Notes: generated by a model from the letters alone, not told the origin. A stretch of DNA of 64,000 nt from Sulfurovum sp. 16-42-52 (GCA_002281755.1 NCHB01000004.1:34126-98125), one strand, 5' to 3'. Counted from the first letter of the stretch, positions 15,486 through 24,989 are shown. Numbers and translations are program-made.

Positions 15486-16244
15486 TTATACGCCCTGTGT
15501 GGTGTCAAAAACACGGATATGCAGTCTGTCGCTGTAGTAAAAATTGTGCTGCATACAAAAGGAAAATACCGCTTTGTCATTTTTCCAAATGGCATCCCTG
15601 CTCTCACCTACAGGCATACAATACACATTTAAGTCGGGCAAAATATCTCTGATGATCTGTATCTCATCTTTGGCTGTAGTTTCTACCAGCTGTCTATCGA
15701 TGGTAAACTTCAAAAAAGCCTCTTTGGCATTTTTTTGGATACCTAAAAGTGCGGGGACAACGAAACGTTTTTCTGTGCTTTCACCTGAGTTAGAAAGCTT
15801 CAAAGAAAGTGCAAAGATACACGCTTTATAGGCAGGATAGGCTTCAAAATCGATTGCTACAGTGCCATTGGTCTCAAAGGTAATGGCACTGCCCGAAGAG
15901 ATAAGCCACTCAATGACGGCGTAAAAAACCTTGTCTTGATGATACAACAAAGGCTCACCTCCCGTGATGACCACATGCGGCAGATATCCTATGGTACTAA
16001 ACTCTGCCTGCAGCATATCAATAAAGGCTTGAGCCTCCTCTACTTTTGTCCATGATTTGGCAAAGGTACTGTCAACAGAAAAATAAGTATCACATCCATA
16101 ACGTACTTCACCTTCTACCTCGTACGACACTGCAAAGCCAGGGCAGGAAAGATTACACCCTCCTGTACGCAAAAAATATGAGGGTGTACCCGCATACCTG
16201 CCTTCACCTTGTATGGAGAAAAATTGTTCACTAAGGTAAAACAT
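15486..16244 (-). CDS. queE: 7-carboxy-7-deazaguanine synthase (radical SAM)
   Basis: 252 residues. It turns carboxytetrahydropterin into 7-carboxy-7-deazaguanine. The start reads YLSEQFFSIQGEGRYAG, the usual QueE N-terminus. The cluster cysteines are spaced CX3C then 16 residues then C (CNLSC...GCDTYF), rather than CX3CX2C, so an insertion lies between the second and third ligands. GGEPLLYH follows as the S-adenosylmethionine motif. The ATG overlaps the moaA stop (TGATG), which implies translational coupling. Confidence 0.9.
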   Translation of the reverse strand: MFYLSEQFFSIQGEGRYAGTPSYFLRTGGCNLSCPGFAVSYEVEGEVRYGCDTYFSVDSTFAKSWTKVEEAQAFIDMLQAEFSTIGYLPHVVITGGEPLLYHQDKVFYAVIEWLISSGSAITFETNGTVAIDFEAYPAYKACIFALSLKLSNSGESTEKRFVVPALLGIQKNAKEAFLKFTIDRQLVETTAKDEIQIIRDILPDLNVYCMPVGESRDAIWKNDKAVFSFCMQHNFYYSDRLHIRVFDTTQGV

Positions 16245-17221
16245 CAGCCGCCTGTCTCATAAAAAGCTCTGTTAGAGATCTCTTTTACTTCATTGGGGTT
16301 CTCTTCGCTCCAACGGTTCTCTTTGGGTTTATCTTTAAGCACTTGTGCCAAAACATTCGCTGCACCCTGAATGTCGCCCTTTTTAACGGACTCTGCGATA
16401 CTCATCGCTTCATCAAAATACAGACAGGGAATCAGATTGCCTTCAGCGGTGAGGCGTATGCGGTTACAGTTTTCGCAAAAATCATGTTTATGCGGGTCGA
16501 TGAGTCCAAACTCGGTACCGTCTTCAAGTGCGTAATTGAAAGAGGGGCTTGCACCCTCTCTTCCCAGTGCGCGGATGGTGTGTCCCTCTTTTACTTTTTC
16601 AAGTATCTCTTTACCGTGCATCCCTTTAAGTGACTGGTCAGCGTGTCTGTTTTCCATATACTCTATGAAACGGATTTTGATACTACGAGCCTTGCAGTAC
16701 TCCAGCAGATCCAAAATCTCACCATCATTGATGCCTTTAAGCGGTACCATGTTGATTTTGACTTTCAAGCCGACTTCCAACGCTTTGTCAATACCCTGAA
16801 GTACTTTACTGAGGACATCTTTGCCTGCTATCTTTGCGGCTACGTCAGCTTTGAGTGAGTCAAGTGAGATGTTGAGTCTTTTAAGCCCTGCATCTTTGAG
16901 TCTCTGCGCTGCTTCGGGGAGCAGATAAGCGTTAGTAGTGAGTGCCAAATCGATATCGGGTTTATAGTCTGAAATCATTTTGATGAAGGTATCAAGGTCT
17001 TCTCTAAGAAGCGGCTCGCCTCCTGTAAGGCGTATTTTCGTTACCCCGCCGTCTATGGCTACCTTGACAAATAAAAACAGCTCTTCAAAGGTCAGCAGAT
17101 TTTCTTTGGGTACCCATGAAAATGGTTTTTCGGGCATACAGTACTGACATCTAAAATTACAACGCTCAGTCACTGAGATACGAAGATAATTAACAGTGCG
17201 TCCATGTCCATCTATAAGCAT
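16244..17221 (-). CDS. moaA: GTP 3',8-cyclase
   Basis: 325 residues. It starts molybdenum cofactor synthesis by rearranging GTP. The N-terminal 4Fe-4S cluster is CNFRCQYC (C21, C25, C28); [12 protein letters not shown] binds S-adenosylmethionine; the second C-terminal cluster is in [21 protein letters not shown]. The double-Gly C-terminus (ETGG) needed for activity in MoaA is present. It is the first gene of moaA-queE. Confidence 0.96.
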   Translation of the reverse strand: MLIDGHGRTVNYLRISVTERCNFRCQYCMPEKPFSWVPKENLLTFEELFLFVKVAIDGGVTKIRLTGGEPLLREDLDTFIKMISDYKPDIDLALTTNAYLLPEAAQRLKDAGLKRLNISLDSLKADVAAKIAGKDVLSKVLQGIDKALEVGLKVKINMVPLKGINDGEILDLLEYCKARSIKIRFIEYMENRHADQSLKGMHGKEILEKVKEGHTIRALGREGASPSFNYALEDGTEFGLIDPHKHDFCENCNRIRLTAEGNLIPCLYFDEAMSIAESVKKGDIQGAANVLAQVLKDKPKENRWSEENPNEVKEISNRAFYETGG

Positions 17222-17350
17222 GCAATATCCAATATATAAGTTTTTTAATCATCGTTTCAATAATTTTTCTTAGGGTAGCAGAATGTAGATAAAAAAGCGA
17301 TGATATAGTTCAAGAAGAAAAAAAGAGGGGAAAACGAGACCAGTAAAGTG
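17222..17350 (-). promoter_or_regulatory. moaA leader, T-rich on the minus strand
   Basis: Reading on the minus strand, the three hairpins at 17351-17409 are followed by CCCCTCTTTTTTT (about 17316-17328), then about 90 bp of A+T rich sequence to the moaA ATG. A TATATT-like -10 is near 17235. The T tract could end petC transcripts. Confidence 0.4.
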
Positions 17351-17409
17351 ACTCATCACGTGAGATGAGTGCCAAAATTGGCTTACCGCTGGAGCTTTGC
17401 CCTAGCGGT
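17351..17409. other. Three adjacent perfect hairpins between petC and moaA
   Basis: Three inverted repeats are packed end to end: 17351-17370 (ACTCATC/GATGAGT, 6-nt loop), 17371-17382 (GCCAA/TTGGC) and 17385-17409 (ACCGCT/AGCGGT, 13-nt loop). On the minus strand they follow petC at 3 bp and precede a T tract. They could be a terminator, an attenuator for moaA or a structured RNA. I do not recognise a known riboswitch. Confidence 0.6.
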
Positions 17410-17412
17410 GTA

Positions 17413-18399
17413 TCAATGTAATTCTCTCCACTGATACTTTTTCCATAAGAATGCCAACAATGCAAAGAGGACAAAGAAACCTATGACCCATGGTCCTAAA
17501 TTCTCTCTTGCTTTTTTACTCGGATCACCCACTTCAGTGAGGTATTCTTTGACTTTTTCATACCCTTCATGGTTGAGTCCGACCCTAGGCATGGATGTAC
17601 CTGCAAGTTGTGATTGCGGATTTTCTATGAATGTCTCCATAAAGTGTTCCCCTCTGGCTCTAATGATCATCGAAAGATCCGGAGGCAGTTTACCCATGTA
17701 CGCCTTGATGGCATCTTGCTCATCCAGCACTTTTATCTTATATGCCAGTGCCTCTTTTTCCTGTTTAAATGCAGGTGTCTCACCCAGCTGTGTCATGTTG
17801 GCATAACGCAACGCATGACAGCGCATACACGCTTCAGTATAGGCTTCTTTAGGTGTCACTTCAGCGGCTTTTTTCTCAAGCATATAGGCTACTACATCGG
17901 CAATTTGCTGATTATCACTCATCATCGATTTGATTGAACCCATAGGGTGCATCATCGTATCAGCGTATTTGTGATCCACATTGGATGCCATTGCAGGGTC
18001 TTTAAGCAAAGCGATCAGATAATTTTTGTCATAAATCTTCCCTGCATGGTCAAGACTTGGGGGAACGACCCCACCCATATTGGTACCTGTACCGGTGTGA
18101 CAGCCTAAACAAAGAGCAAATCCTGCTTCGCCTGCAGCCGCATCACCTTTAAGTTTTGAGACTTCAGCGACTTCAGCCCAAAATGCTTTTTTCTTCTGTG
18201 CAAGTGCCGCATCGCCTTTGCGCTCTGCTTCTAGCACATCATCGCTTCCGTCATAGGTAAAACCGTGACTCTCAACCTTTATCTCAACACCTTGTGCATC
18301 TACTTTTTTATGCATCTCATGATGCGCATACGGCTCTACCAAATAATATGTCAACAATGAAAAGGCGACAACAACTGCTGCTATTTTTAATTCTCTCAC
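17413..18399 (-). CDS. petC: Dihaem cytochrome c1-type subunit of the bc1 complex
   Basis: 328 residues. An N-terminal membrane segment (LKIAAVVVAFSLLTYYLV) anchors it with the bulk outside, and a second segment is near the C-terminus (PWVIGFFVLFALLAFLW). Two haem c sites are present: CLGCH (about 96) and CMRCH (about 190), with candidate Met ligands such as SMPRVG. This dihaem form is the Campylobacterota and delta-type cytochrome c1, different from the mono-haem mitochondrial protein. It passes electrons to soluble cytochrome c or to the oxidases in this window. It starts one base after the petB stop. Confidence 0.9.
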   Translation of the reverse strand: MRELKIAAVVVAFSLLTYYLVEPYAHHEMHKKVDAQGVEIKVESHGFTYDGSDDVLEAERKGDAALAQKKKAFWAEVAEVSKLKGDAAAGEAGFALCLGCHTGTGTNMGGVVPPSLDHAGKIYDKNYLIALLKDPAMASNVDHKYADTMMHPMGSIKSMMSDNQQIADVVAYMLEKKAAEVTPKEAYTEACMRCHALRYANMTQLGETPAFKQEKEALAYKIKVLDEQDAIKAYMGKLPPDLSMIIRARGEHFMETFIENPQSQLAGTSMPRVGLNHEGYEKVKEYLTEVGDPSKKARENLGPWVIGFFVLFALLAFLWKKYQWRELH

Positions 18400-18400
18400 C

Positions 18401-19630
18401 TTACGCTCCTTTGCCTATTTTTTTCTCAAACATGGTAATGAGCACCAACACAGGCCCTAACGCCAAAAATGTCCATGCAGCAATCTCACCTATCAATGCA
18501 AAGGTAGGATCTGTCGGTGGCAGTTTACCCATAGCAGTGAGCACAATCATATCGATGACCAATACCCAGAACCATACGACAAAAAGTCCTCTTTTATGCG
18601 CAGGTGCTACATTGGGGCTTCTGTCGATAAACGGCAGGAAGAACAGAGCAATCTGAGCGATACCAAAAGCAATCAATCCCGCATCTTTACCAAAAGGACG
18701 CAAAATCTCATACGACCACAAAAAATACCACTCAGGGTAAATATGCGCAGGAGTTTTCAAACCGTCTGCAGGGTCAAAGTTTACCGGATCCATCGCAAAA
18801 TCAAAGTTATAAAATACCAAATAAAAGAAGAGGATAAAATAAACCCCCATCACAAAGACATCTTTACTCAAAAACACCGGAGAGAAAGGAATCACTTTAG
18901 ATTCTTTTTTCTTTCCTGCTTTGTACAGTTCTGCGGCTTCTTTAAAGTCGATATCTGCACCTTCTTGGTTGTTGACGTGCGGCAGTCTAAGTGTACCAAA
19001 ATGCAATACAATCAAACCGATAATCACCAAAGGAATCAGTAAAACATGCAACATAAAAAATCGCGTCAAAAACGCATCTCCTGGAACATAATCGCCTCGT
19101 ATCCACTCTACAAGCCCGTATGCTTCAAGTGAACCCCCAGAGAAGAGATTGGTGATAACCATCCCTGCCCAGTAAGACATCTGTCCCCACGGCAACATAT
19201 AGCCAGAGAACGCTTCAGCGGAGAACGCCACAAAAAGTGCCATACCCGAGAGCCAAATCAACTCTCTGCCTCTTTTGTATGAACCATAATAGATACCCGT
19301 AAACATATGAATATAGATGATCAAAAAGACTATCGATGCACCCACACCATGAATATGTCTCCAAAGCCAGCCGTACCCTACTTCAGACATGATCGTATAA
19401 TTGACCGAATCAAATGCCAAATTGGTATCAGGCTTATAATACATTAGCAGAAAAATACCCGAGATAACCAAAAGACCAAAGGTGGCAGCCAGTACCATGC
19501 CCATCGCCCACAAAAAATTGATATCTTTTGGTATCCAATACTCGGTATTGAGCACTTTTTTTAGCGTATTAAGACCGATACGCTGGTCTAACCATTCGTT
19601 TAAACTGTTTGCTTTTTCAAAATGTGCCAT
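18401..19630 (-). CDS. petB: Cytochrome b subunit of the bc1 complex
   Basis: 409 residues with about nine hydrophobic segments. The paired haem histidines are seen in WLWRHIHGVGAS and MLHVLLIPLVIIGLIVLHFG; the Qo-site loop shows PEWYFLWSYEILRP. It includes the C-terminal helices as a single chain, not split into b6 and subunit IV. It takes electrons from menaquinol. It lies 9 bp after petA and 1 bp before petC. Confidence 0.95.
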   Translation of the reverse strand: MAHFEKANSLNEWLDQRIGLNTLKKVLNTEYWIPKDINFLWAMGMVLAATFGLLVISGIFLLMYYKPDTNLAFDSVNYTIMSEVGYGWLWRHIHGVGASIVFLIIYIHMFTGIYYGSYKRGRELIWLSGMALFVAFSAEAFSGYMLPWGQMSYWAGMVITNLFSGGSLEAYGLVEWIRGDYVPGDAFLTRFFMLHVLLIPLVIIGLIVLHFGTLRLPHVNNQEGADIDFKEAAELYKAGKKKESKVIPFSPVFLSKDVFVMGVYFILFFYLVFYNFDFAMDPVNFDPADGLKTPAHIYPEWYFLWSYEILRPFGKDAGLIAFGIAQIALFFLPFIDRSPNVAPAHKRGLFVVWFWVLVIDMIVLTAMGKLPPTDPTFALIGEIAAWTFLALGPVLVLITMFEKKIGKGA

Positions 19631-19639
19631 ACTCTCCCC

Positions 19640-20155
19640 TTATACCGTGATGCCAGCAGCTAACATTGCTTTGTATTCCGGCCCTTCTTCACCCAATACC
19701 AGCTTCGTACCGTCTATCTTAAATGGCGGTATCTCAAGCGGGCTTGGCGGCGGCAATCCGGGTTCATTGATACCTGAAGTGTCAAACTTTCCACCATGAC
19801 AGGCACAGAAAAAGAGAAGATTGTCTTTTTGGTACGCAGGGATACAGCCCAAATGCGTACAAAGCCCTATAGTGACCAAAAATCTATCTGAACCTATCAC
19901 GATATCTCTGGGGTTTTCTTTCATTTGGGGTGTTTTTTTCAACACAAAGATAGGCTTGCCTCTCCATTTTTCTACCACCAGCTCATTGGGCTGCGCTGCA
20001 CTCAAATCAATAGTTGTAAAACCTGCAGCCTTGACTGAAGGCAACGGATCCCATGTACGCTTGGCTGCATACAGTGCACCTACGCCACCCACTGCAGCAC
20101 AGGCACCCAATGCCATACCCAAAAAGTCTCTACGCCCTTTTTTTTCCTCTTCCAT
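19640..20155 (-). CDS. petA: Rieske iron-sulfur subunit of the bc1 complex
   Basis: 171 residues. The N-terminus carries a twin-arginine-type signal, GRRDFLGMA, followed by a hydrophobic anchor. The 2Fe-2S site is CTHLGC (about 98) and CACHGG (about 116), with Ala in place of the common Pro in CPCHG. It is first in the petABC operon, which mirrors Cj1186c-Cj1184c as I remember them. Confidence 0.94.
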   Translation of the reverse strand: MEEEKKGRRDFLGMALGACAAVGGVGALYAAKRTWDPLPSVKAAGFTTIDLSAAQPNELVVEKWRGKPIFVLKKTPQMKENPRDIVIGSDRFLVTIGLCTHLGCIPAYQKDNLLFFCACHGGKFDTSGINEPGLPPPSPLEIPPFKIDGTKLVLGEEGPEYKAMLAAGITV

Positions 20156-20334
20156 CTTTCTTCCCTTCTATGATAGTTATAATGCAATATTATACTATAA
20201 ACAAAATTGCATTAACACGTCATTAAGAGATACTGAAAATAATGCTTTGCAAAAGAGATTTTTCGGGGATGTTACGATGCGTAAATTAAGACTGGTATAG
20301 TCTTAATTTATCATTTTCATTATTTTTTATAATT
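20156..20334. promoter_or_regulatory. petABC promoter region
   Basis: 179 bp without a gene. It contains a perfect 12-bp inverted repeat at 20282-20310 (TAAATTAAGACT, loop GGTAT) and A+T rich sequence with TATAAT-like minus-strand boxes near 20190-20200. The repeat is not followed by a T tract on the minus strand. It could be an operator or an upstream 3' hairpin. Confidence 0.4.
20282..20310. repeat. Perfect 12-bp inverted repeat upstream of petA
   Basis: Arms of TAAATTAAGACT and its complement are separated by five bases. It lies 127 bp before the petA start and 24 bp after the FtsK-like gene stop. T-rich sequence follows on the plus strand only. Role unknown: operator, or bidirectional terminator of the FtsK-like gene. 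Confidence 0.55.
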
Positions 20335-21129
20335 TTATTGAACTTTGGTATTTTCTTCCAATTTGATCGCTTCAGGATCAAGAAAGGCTTCAAGGTCTGC
20401 ATTGGTAAGTACCTGTTGCATTAGATAACTTTTTTCAAGGTCCAGCGGTTTGAAGGTCGATTCTTCCACAAGTTCGGCAAATTCAAAGATCTCGTTTGTG
20501 AGGGCAAACTCACCTTGTGTGACACGCAGTGTTTTAAAATGCTTTAAAATAGTCTGTGTCGTTTGATTGGGGCTCTCTTCTATACTTTGGTTACCAAAAG
20601 CGATCACATACACGCCTGCTTTGGCAGCTGATTCGACAAAATTCTGTATCCGCCGCAGCTCAACTTCCTGAGTAGGAAAGTTTTCAAGATTGATCAGTAC
20701 CAGTTGATACGGCTGTTTGTGTTTTGATTTTTGGTTATGGTCATTGATGGTGGGTCTGTTGCAGCAGATAAGCTCATCGTAGCGGGAGATAATCGTATGC
20801 TCAATCTCACCAAATAACTCCAACATCATCTGAGGTTTGTGGGCTATTTTATAGAGTTGCAGATACTGCAAAGGGGAGAGATGATAAAACTTTTTTCTGC
20901 CAAAATCAAACATCGCGATGCTCAAACTCTCATGTGGCATCGTAGTCAACAGTTCCAAACAGAGGCTTTCAAGCATCACATCGGCTTTGGCTTCAGAGTC
21001 TTTATCATACAGCAGACAAAATCCACCCTCTTCACTACTGGTGTACAAAGGGATGATTTGATTCTCTTTGTGCAAATCTCCCAGATGAAATCCCCAAGGG
21101 AAAGTATAGTTTTCGTTGTTCTCAAGCAT
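20335..21129 (-). CDS. FtsK/SpoIIIE-like protein without a clear Walker A
   Basis: 264 residues. The layout resembles the second half of FtsK/SpoIIIE ATPase domains: a region equal to the P-loop strand (GGFCLLYDKDSEAKADVMLE), a conserved-looking IAMFDFGRKKF, a Walker-B-like strand YQLVLINLENFP and VYVIAFGN. The P-loop GxxGxGKS itself is not there, so nucleotide binding is doubtful. The rest is charged and soluble. It may be a scaffold related to a DNA translocase. It is between the pet operon and a HAD phosphatase, on the same strand, 48 bp after the latter. Confidence 0.6.
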   Translation of the reverse strand: MLENNENYTFPWGFHLGDLHKENQIIPLYTSSEEGGFCLLYDKDSEAKADVMLESLCLELLTTMPHESLSIAMFDFGRKKFYHLSPLQYLQLYKIAHKPQMMLELFGEIEHTIISRYDELICCNRPTINDHNQKSKHKQPYQLVLINLENFPTQEVELRRIQNFVESAAKAGVYVIAFGNQSIEESPNQTTQTILKHFKTLRVTQGEFALTNEIFEFAELVEESTFKPLDLEKSYLMQQVLTNADLEAFLDPEAIKLEENTKVQ

Positions 21130-21177
21130 GGCATTATCTCATTTTTTGCCGCATTATAGCATTTTACACCCGTAGGC

Positions 21178-21861
21178 TTACAACTTTTCGATGAGTCTGG
21201 AGGCTTCAAAGGCATCTGAGACAACAAAGTCTGCAACTTCATCCAGTGCCTCTTCGTCCATATAGCCTGTCAATACCCCGATACTTCCTATCCCTGCTTC
21301 TTGTGCTGCGAGCATATCTATAGTGGTGTCACCGACAAAATAGGTCACCTTTCCAAATCGATATCCCAGCTGTCCCAAAGCCTTATAGACAGGTTCAGGG
21401 TGCGGTTTTGGATGCTCCACATCTTCTCGTCCGATAAGCACATCAAAGTATTGCATCAAATCAAAATGTTCAAGCAGTATACGCGAATACTCACTGGTCT
21501 TTGTCGTCACCACACCCAGTCTTGCATAGGCATGCGCAAACTCTACCGCTTCTTTTGCACGCGGCAGCAGTGTTGTTTTTTGTGTATGTACGCTCTGATA
21601 GTGTGCTTTGTAGACTTTGACATACGCCATCGCATCATCTTGCGCCACACCCAGCTTCTCAAACATCACATCAAGGGGCAAACCTATAAGGTCTTTGATG
21701 GTTTGTGCAGGGGGAACCGCCACACCAAAAGAGTCAAATGCCGTTGCAAAACTCTCCAGTATCGCTTCGGTTGAGTCTATGATTGTACCATCAAGATCAA
21801 AAAGAACGATCTTGCTTCGTGTAGTGCCTTCTTTCATCTGATATATTGTATTTGAGGACAT
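21178..21861 (-). CDS. HAD family phosphatase (phosphoglycolate phosphatase-like)
   Basis: 227 residues. HAD motif I is FDLDGTIIDS, the cap domain follows, motif II is VVTTKTSEY, motif III has KPHPEPVYKAL, and motif IV is YFVGDTTIDMLAAQEAG. The closest fit is Gph/PpaX-type, acting on small phosphate esters such as phosphoglycolate. Start ATG (M1 or M10) is not decided; M10 (21834) would give the more usual N-terminus close to KIVLFDLDG. Confidence 0.85.
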   Translation of the reverse strand: MSSNTIYQMKEGTTRSKIVLFDLDGTIIDSTEAILESFATAFDSFGVAVPPAQTIKDLIGLPLDVMFEKLGVAQDDAMAYVKVYKAHYQSVHTQKTTLLPRAKEAVEFAHAYARLGVVTTKTSEYSRILLEHFDLMQYFDVLIGREDVEHPKPHPEPVYKALGQLGYRFGKVTYFVGDTTIDMLAAQEAGIGSIGVLTGYMDEEALDEVADFVVSDAFEASRLIEKL

Positions 21862-21970
21862 TGTTTACCCTTGTATTGAAATTTAAACCCTTAAAGAAAA
21901 AGGCTCATTGATAAACCGCATCATACCCAGTCAAAGATAAAATTTTGTGATGGGTATCGCATTTCTCAAA

Positions 21971-22345
21971 TTACTCCAAAAACAGCTCTTGCTCCTGCAC
22001 AGAAATCATATGACACTGCTGCGGCTTAAAAAACCTGTAACGGTATTTGGCTACGACATCATAAGCAGCATCTCTGATAAAACGCGGGATAACATAAAAG
22101 AGAGTAACCATGTTCCAAAAGCCACCTAAAGAACGAAGTATTTTTAAGATGGCAGAAGATTTGTAGTAGAGTGTACCCTCATCATAAAAGACGATAGAGT
22201 CAATATCTGTATTGAGTGGCAATGTTTTAACAAACTTGCCTTGAAGTGAGGTGTACCTGAATGTTTTGTGCGTATCAAGTTTTATGAGTAGTCTAAGGCT
22301 GCGGCTACAGAGTCCGCAAGTACCGTCATAGATGACAATCTTCAT
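21971..22345 (-). CDS. DCC family (DUF393) thiol-disulfide oxidoreductase-like protein
   Basis: 124 residues from the ATG at 22345, which is preceded by GGGGGAG; an in-frame TTG 15 bases upstream is less likely. The family motif DGTCGLC (DxxCxxC) is right at the start, and FRYTSLQG and IVFYDEGTLYYKS follow as usual. Members are thought to be redox proteins, with no confirmed reaction. The gene is 24 bp after mnmG on the same strand. Confidence 0.85.
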   Translation of the reverse strand: MKIVIYDGTCGLCSRSLRLLIKLDTHKTFRYTSLQGKFVKTLPLNTDIDSIVFYDEGTLYYKSSAILKILRSLGGFWNMVTLFYVIPRFIRDAAYDVVAKYRYRFFKPQQCHMISVQEQELFLE

Positions 22346-22368
22346 TTTAGACTCCCCCAATTTTAGTC

Positions 22369-24243
22369 TTACCCTCTTTTACTCTTTTGCGCCAATCTAA
22401 TATGTACATGAATAATCTCCAACGCAGCAGGTGTCACACCCGATATCTGTGAAGCAGCAAAGAGCGTAGGTGGTGTGGCGGTGCTTAGTTTTTCCACGAT
22501 TTCATTGCTCAGGCCTGAGATATTTTTGTAGGCAAATGCTTCTGGTATTTTGATTTTGAGCATATCATCCATGTGCAAGATCTGTTGCTGTTGTTTTTCG
22601 ATGTAACGGCTATATTTGGCTTCTACGAGTATCTGCTCCATCACCTCATCATCGTACTTGTCAAACTCTGGCAAAAGGGTGATGAGTTTTGCTCTGTCGA
22701 ACTCCCCGCGCCCTATGACATCCATCCAACAGGTTCTGTCGTTTATCTTCACGGCACCGATAGAGTCTAGTTTGGCTAAAAACTCTTTGGTTGGTGTGGC
22801 ATGATTGACGCGTAAAAAGTCCAGTGCCTCCTCGAGTGCTGCTTTTTTGGCTTCAAATTTTGCCATATAGACATCATCTAAAAGTCCCAAGGCTTTTGCA
22901 TGGTGCGAAAGCCTCATGTCAGCATTGTCTTCACGCAAGAGCAGTCTATACTCGGCACGGCTTGTAAACATACGGTACGGCTCTTTGGTTCCTTTGGTCA
23001 CCAAATCATCGATGAGTACCCCAATGTAGGCTTCATCACGTCTGAGCACAAAAGGCTCTTTACCCTGTACGCTAAGCGCCGCGTTGATGCCTGCCATCAG
23101 TCCCTGCGCAGCGGCTTCTTCATAGCCTGTCGTGCCGTTAATCTGCCCCGCGGTGTAGAGTCCTTTTATTTTTTTGGTCTCTAGCGTATGTTTGAGGTCT
23201 GTTGGCTGCACATAGTCATACTCAATAGCGTAGCCGTAACGCACGATTTTGGCGTTTTCCATGCCTGCAACCGAACGTATCATCTCCAGCTGTACATCGA
23301 TGGGCAAAGAAGTACTCATACCGTTGATGTAGTACTCTGTCTCATCCATAGTTTGGGGTTCTACAAAGATTTGATGGCGCGGTCTGTCTCTAAAACGGTT
23401 GATTTTATCTTCGATGCTGGGGCAGTAACGCGGGCCTATGCCTTCTATCTGTCCTGAAAACATCGGTGCACGGTAAAAGTTGCTTTCGATGATCTCATGG
23501 GTTGTCTCATTCGTATAGGTGACATAACAAGGCAGCTGTTTGGGGTTAAAGGTTTTTTTGTCTGTTCTAAACGAAAAAGGCGGTGGTGGAGTATCACCAG
23601 GTTGGACTTCCATCACAGAGGTATCGACCGATTTGGCATCGATGCGTGCACAGGTCCCTGTCTTGAGACGACCGATGTTGAGTCCCAAACTACGAAGATA
23701 CTCTGCCAACTCCACAGAAGCAAACTCACCCTGTCTGCCAGCGGTTTGTTTTTTCTCTCCGATATGGATCAGCCCGTTGAGAAATGTCCCTGCGGTGATG
23801 ATGACCTTGGCTGCAGTGTACCGGTTGCCTAGTTGCGTTGTCACGCCTTTGACTTCGCCTTCTTCTATGATGAGACCATCGGCTATCTCCTGCTTGACAT
23901 CCAGATTGTCTGTATTTAGCACCACCGTTCGCATATAGATACGGTACTGATCCATATCGATCTGAGCGCGGCTGCCTCTTACAGCTGGGCCTTTGGAAGC
24001 GTTGAGTGTGCGAAACTGTATGCCTGTTTTGTCTGTACACAGACCCATCTCACCCCCCAGTGCGTCGATCTCACGTACCAAGTGCCCCTTTGCCAATCCA
24101 CCGATGGCAGGGTTGCACGAAGATGCCCCTATCTGTTCAGCCAGTATGGTAATCATCAGTGTTTTAACACCCATACGCGCACTCGCCAAAGCAGCTTCTA
24201 TGCCTGCATGACCTCCGCCGATGACGATGACATCATAATTCAT
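22369..24243 (-). CDS. mnmG: tRNA uridine 5-carboxymethylaminomethyl modification enzyme MnmG
   Basis: 624 residues. The FAD site is [14 protein letters not shown] at the start; [23 protein letters not shown] and the C-rich segment TGTCARID follow, and [18 protein letters not shown] is the second family signature. With MnmE it installs the aminomethyl group on wobble uridine 34 of several tRNAs. mnmD, a later step of the pathway, is nearby at 25366. Also called GidA. Confidence 0.97.
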   Translation of the reverse strand: MNYDVIVIGGGHAGIEAALASARMGVKTLMITILAEQIGASSCNPAIGGLAKGHLVREIDALGGEMGLCTDKTGIQFRTLNASKGPAVRGSRAQIDMDQYRIYMRTVVLNTDNLDVKQEIADGLIIEEGEVKGVTTQLGNRYTAAKVIITAGTFLNGLIHIGEKKQTAGRQGEFASVELAEYLRSLGLNIGRLKTGTCARIDAKSVDTSVMEVQPGDTPPPPFSFRTDKKTFNPKQLPCYVTYTNETTHEIIESNFYRAPMFSGQIEGIGPRYCPSIEDKINRFRDRPRHQIFVEPQTMDETEYYINGMSTSLPIDVQLEMIRSVAGMENAKIVRYGYAIEYDYVQPTDLKHTLETKKIKGLYTAGQINGTTGYEEAAAQGLMAGINAALSVQGKEPFVLRRDEAYIGVLIDDLVTKGTKEPYRMFTSRAEYRLLLREDNADMRLSHHAKALGLLDDVYMAKFEAKKAALEEALDFLRVNHATPTKEFLAKLDSIGAVKINDRTCWMDVIGRGEFDRAKLITLLPEFDKYDDEVMEQILVEAKYSRYIEKQQQQILHMDDMLKIKIPEAFAYKNISGLSNEIVEKLSTATPPTLFAASQISGVTPAALEIIHVHIRLAQKSKRG

Positions 24244-24304
24244 GGTAAACCCTTACTATCTGCACCTGCGCCAAAGCAAAGAACAGGAAAAATATATATT
24301 TTGC

Positions 24305-24310
24305 TATAAT
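24305..24310 (+). promoter_or_regulatory. Extended -10 box of ribE
   Basis: TTGCTATAAT, with TATAAT at 24305-24310, stands 31 bp before the ribE ATG at 24341, in the gap between it and the divergent mnmG. An AAAGAGAG ribosome site is between. Confidence 0.55.
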
Positions 24311-24340
24311 ATTCGCATTATATCGAAAAAAAGAGAGTCC

Positions 24341-24958
24341 ATGTTTACAGGTCTGATTCGCGAAATTGCTACCGTCAAAAGCTATCAAAACAACATCTTG
24401 AGTATCCAATCCAAACACAAAGCAAAACTGGGTGACTCGATCGCAATCAATGGCGTGTGTCTAACGGTCATCAAAACCCATAGTGACGGTTTTGACTTGG
24501 AGTTAGCCGATGAGACCCGTTCCATCATCGATGAAAGCAAACTCAAAGGAGAGGTACACATGGAGCCTGCCATGATGATGACCGATCGTTTTGAAGGGCA
24601 TATCGTGCAAGGGCATGTAGACTGCGTGGGGGTTGTAGCAAAGATTACACCTAGAGAAAATGCGACTGATTTCATCATCACAGTTGACTCGCGCTACATC
24701 GTACACATTGTACCCAAAGGTTCGATTACGATTGACGGCATCTCACTCACCGTCAATGATGTCGGCACCAACAGTTTTAGGCTCACCATCATCCCCCACA
24801 CCCTAGAAAATACCCTCATGAGACACTACAAAGTAGGCACAAAACTCAACATCGAAACCGATGTATTTGCCCGCTACATAGACCACATCCTCACCCACAA
24901 AAAGAGTACAAAAAGTATGGGCTGGAGTGAGGTGGATGCAATACAGATGTCGTACTGA
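24341..24958 (+). CDS. ribE: Riboflavin synthase alpha chain
   Basis: 205 residues from ATG 24341; a longer open frame to 24242 is spurious because MFTGLIRE is the conserved N-terminus. The protein is two repeated barrels: the first with SIAINGVCLTV, the second with VPKGSITIDGISLTVNDV, followed by PHTLENTLM. It dismutates two 6,7-dimethyl-8-ribityllumazine molecules to riboflavin. Single plus-strand gene diverging from mnmG. Confidence 0.95.
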   Translation: MFTGLIREIATVKSYQNNILSIQSKHKAKLGDSIAINGVCLTVIKTHSDGFDLELADETRSIIDESKLKGEVHMEPAMMMTDRFEGHIVQGHVDCVGVVAKITPRENATDFIITVDSRYIVHIVPKGSITIDGISLTVNDVGTNSFRLTIIPHTLENTLMRHYKVGTKLNIETDVFARYIDHILTHKKSTKSMGWSEVDAIQMSY

Positions 24959-24989
24959 TCAAGTCGATTTTTAAAACTTTATATCTGCT

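Noticed and set aside
17351..17409. tRNA or known Moco riboswitch
   Set aside because: The hairpins do not form a cloverleaf with a T-arm or CCA end, and I cannot match the conserved Moco bases; left as unknown structure.
23497..24211. Long antisense ORFs opposite mnmG
   Set aside because: They have no homology, no ribosome sites and overlap a well-conserved gene fully.
24242..24340. N-terminal extension of riboflavin synthase
   Set aside because: MFTGL is the conserved start and the promoter box lies inside the extension.
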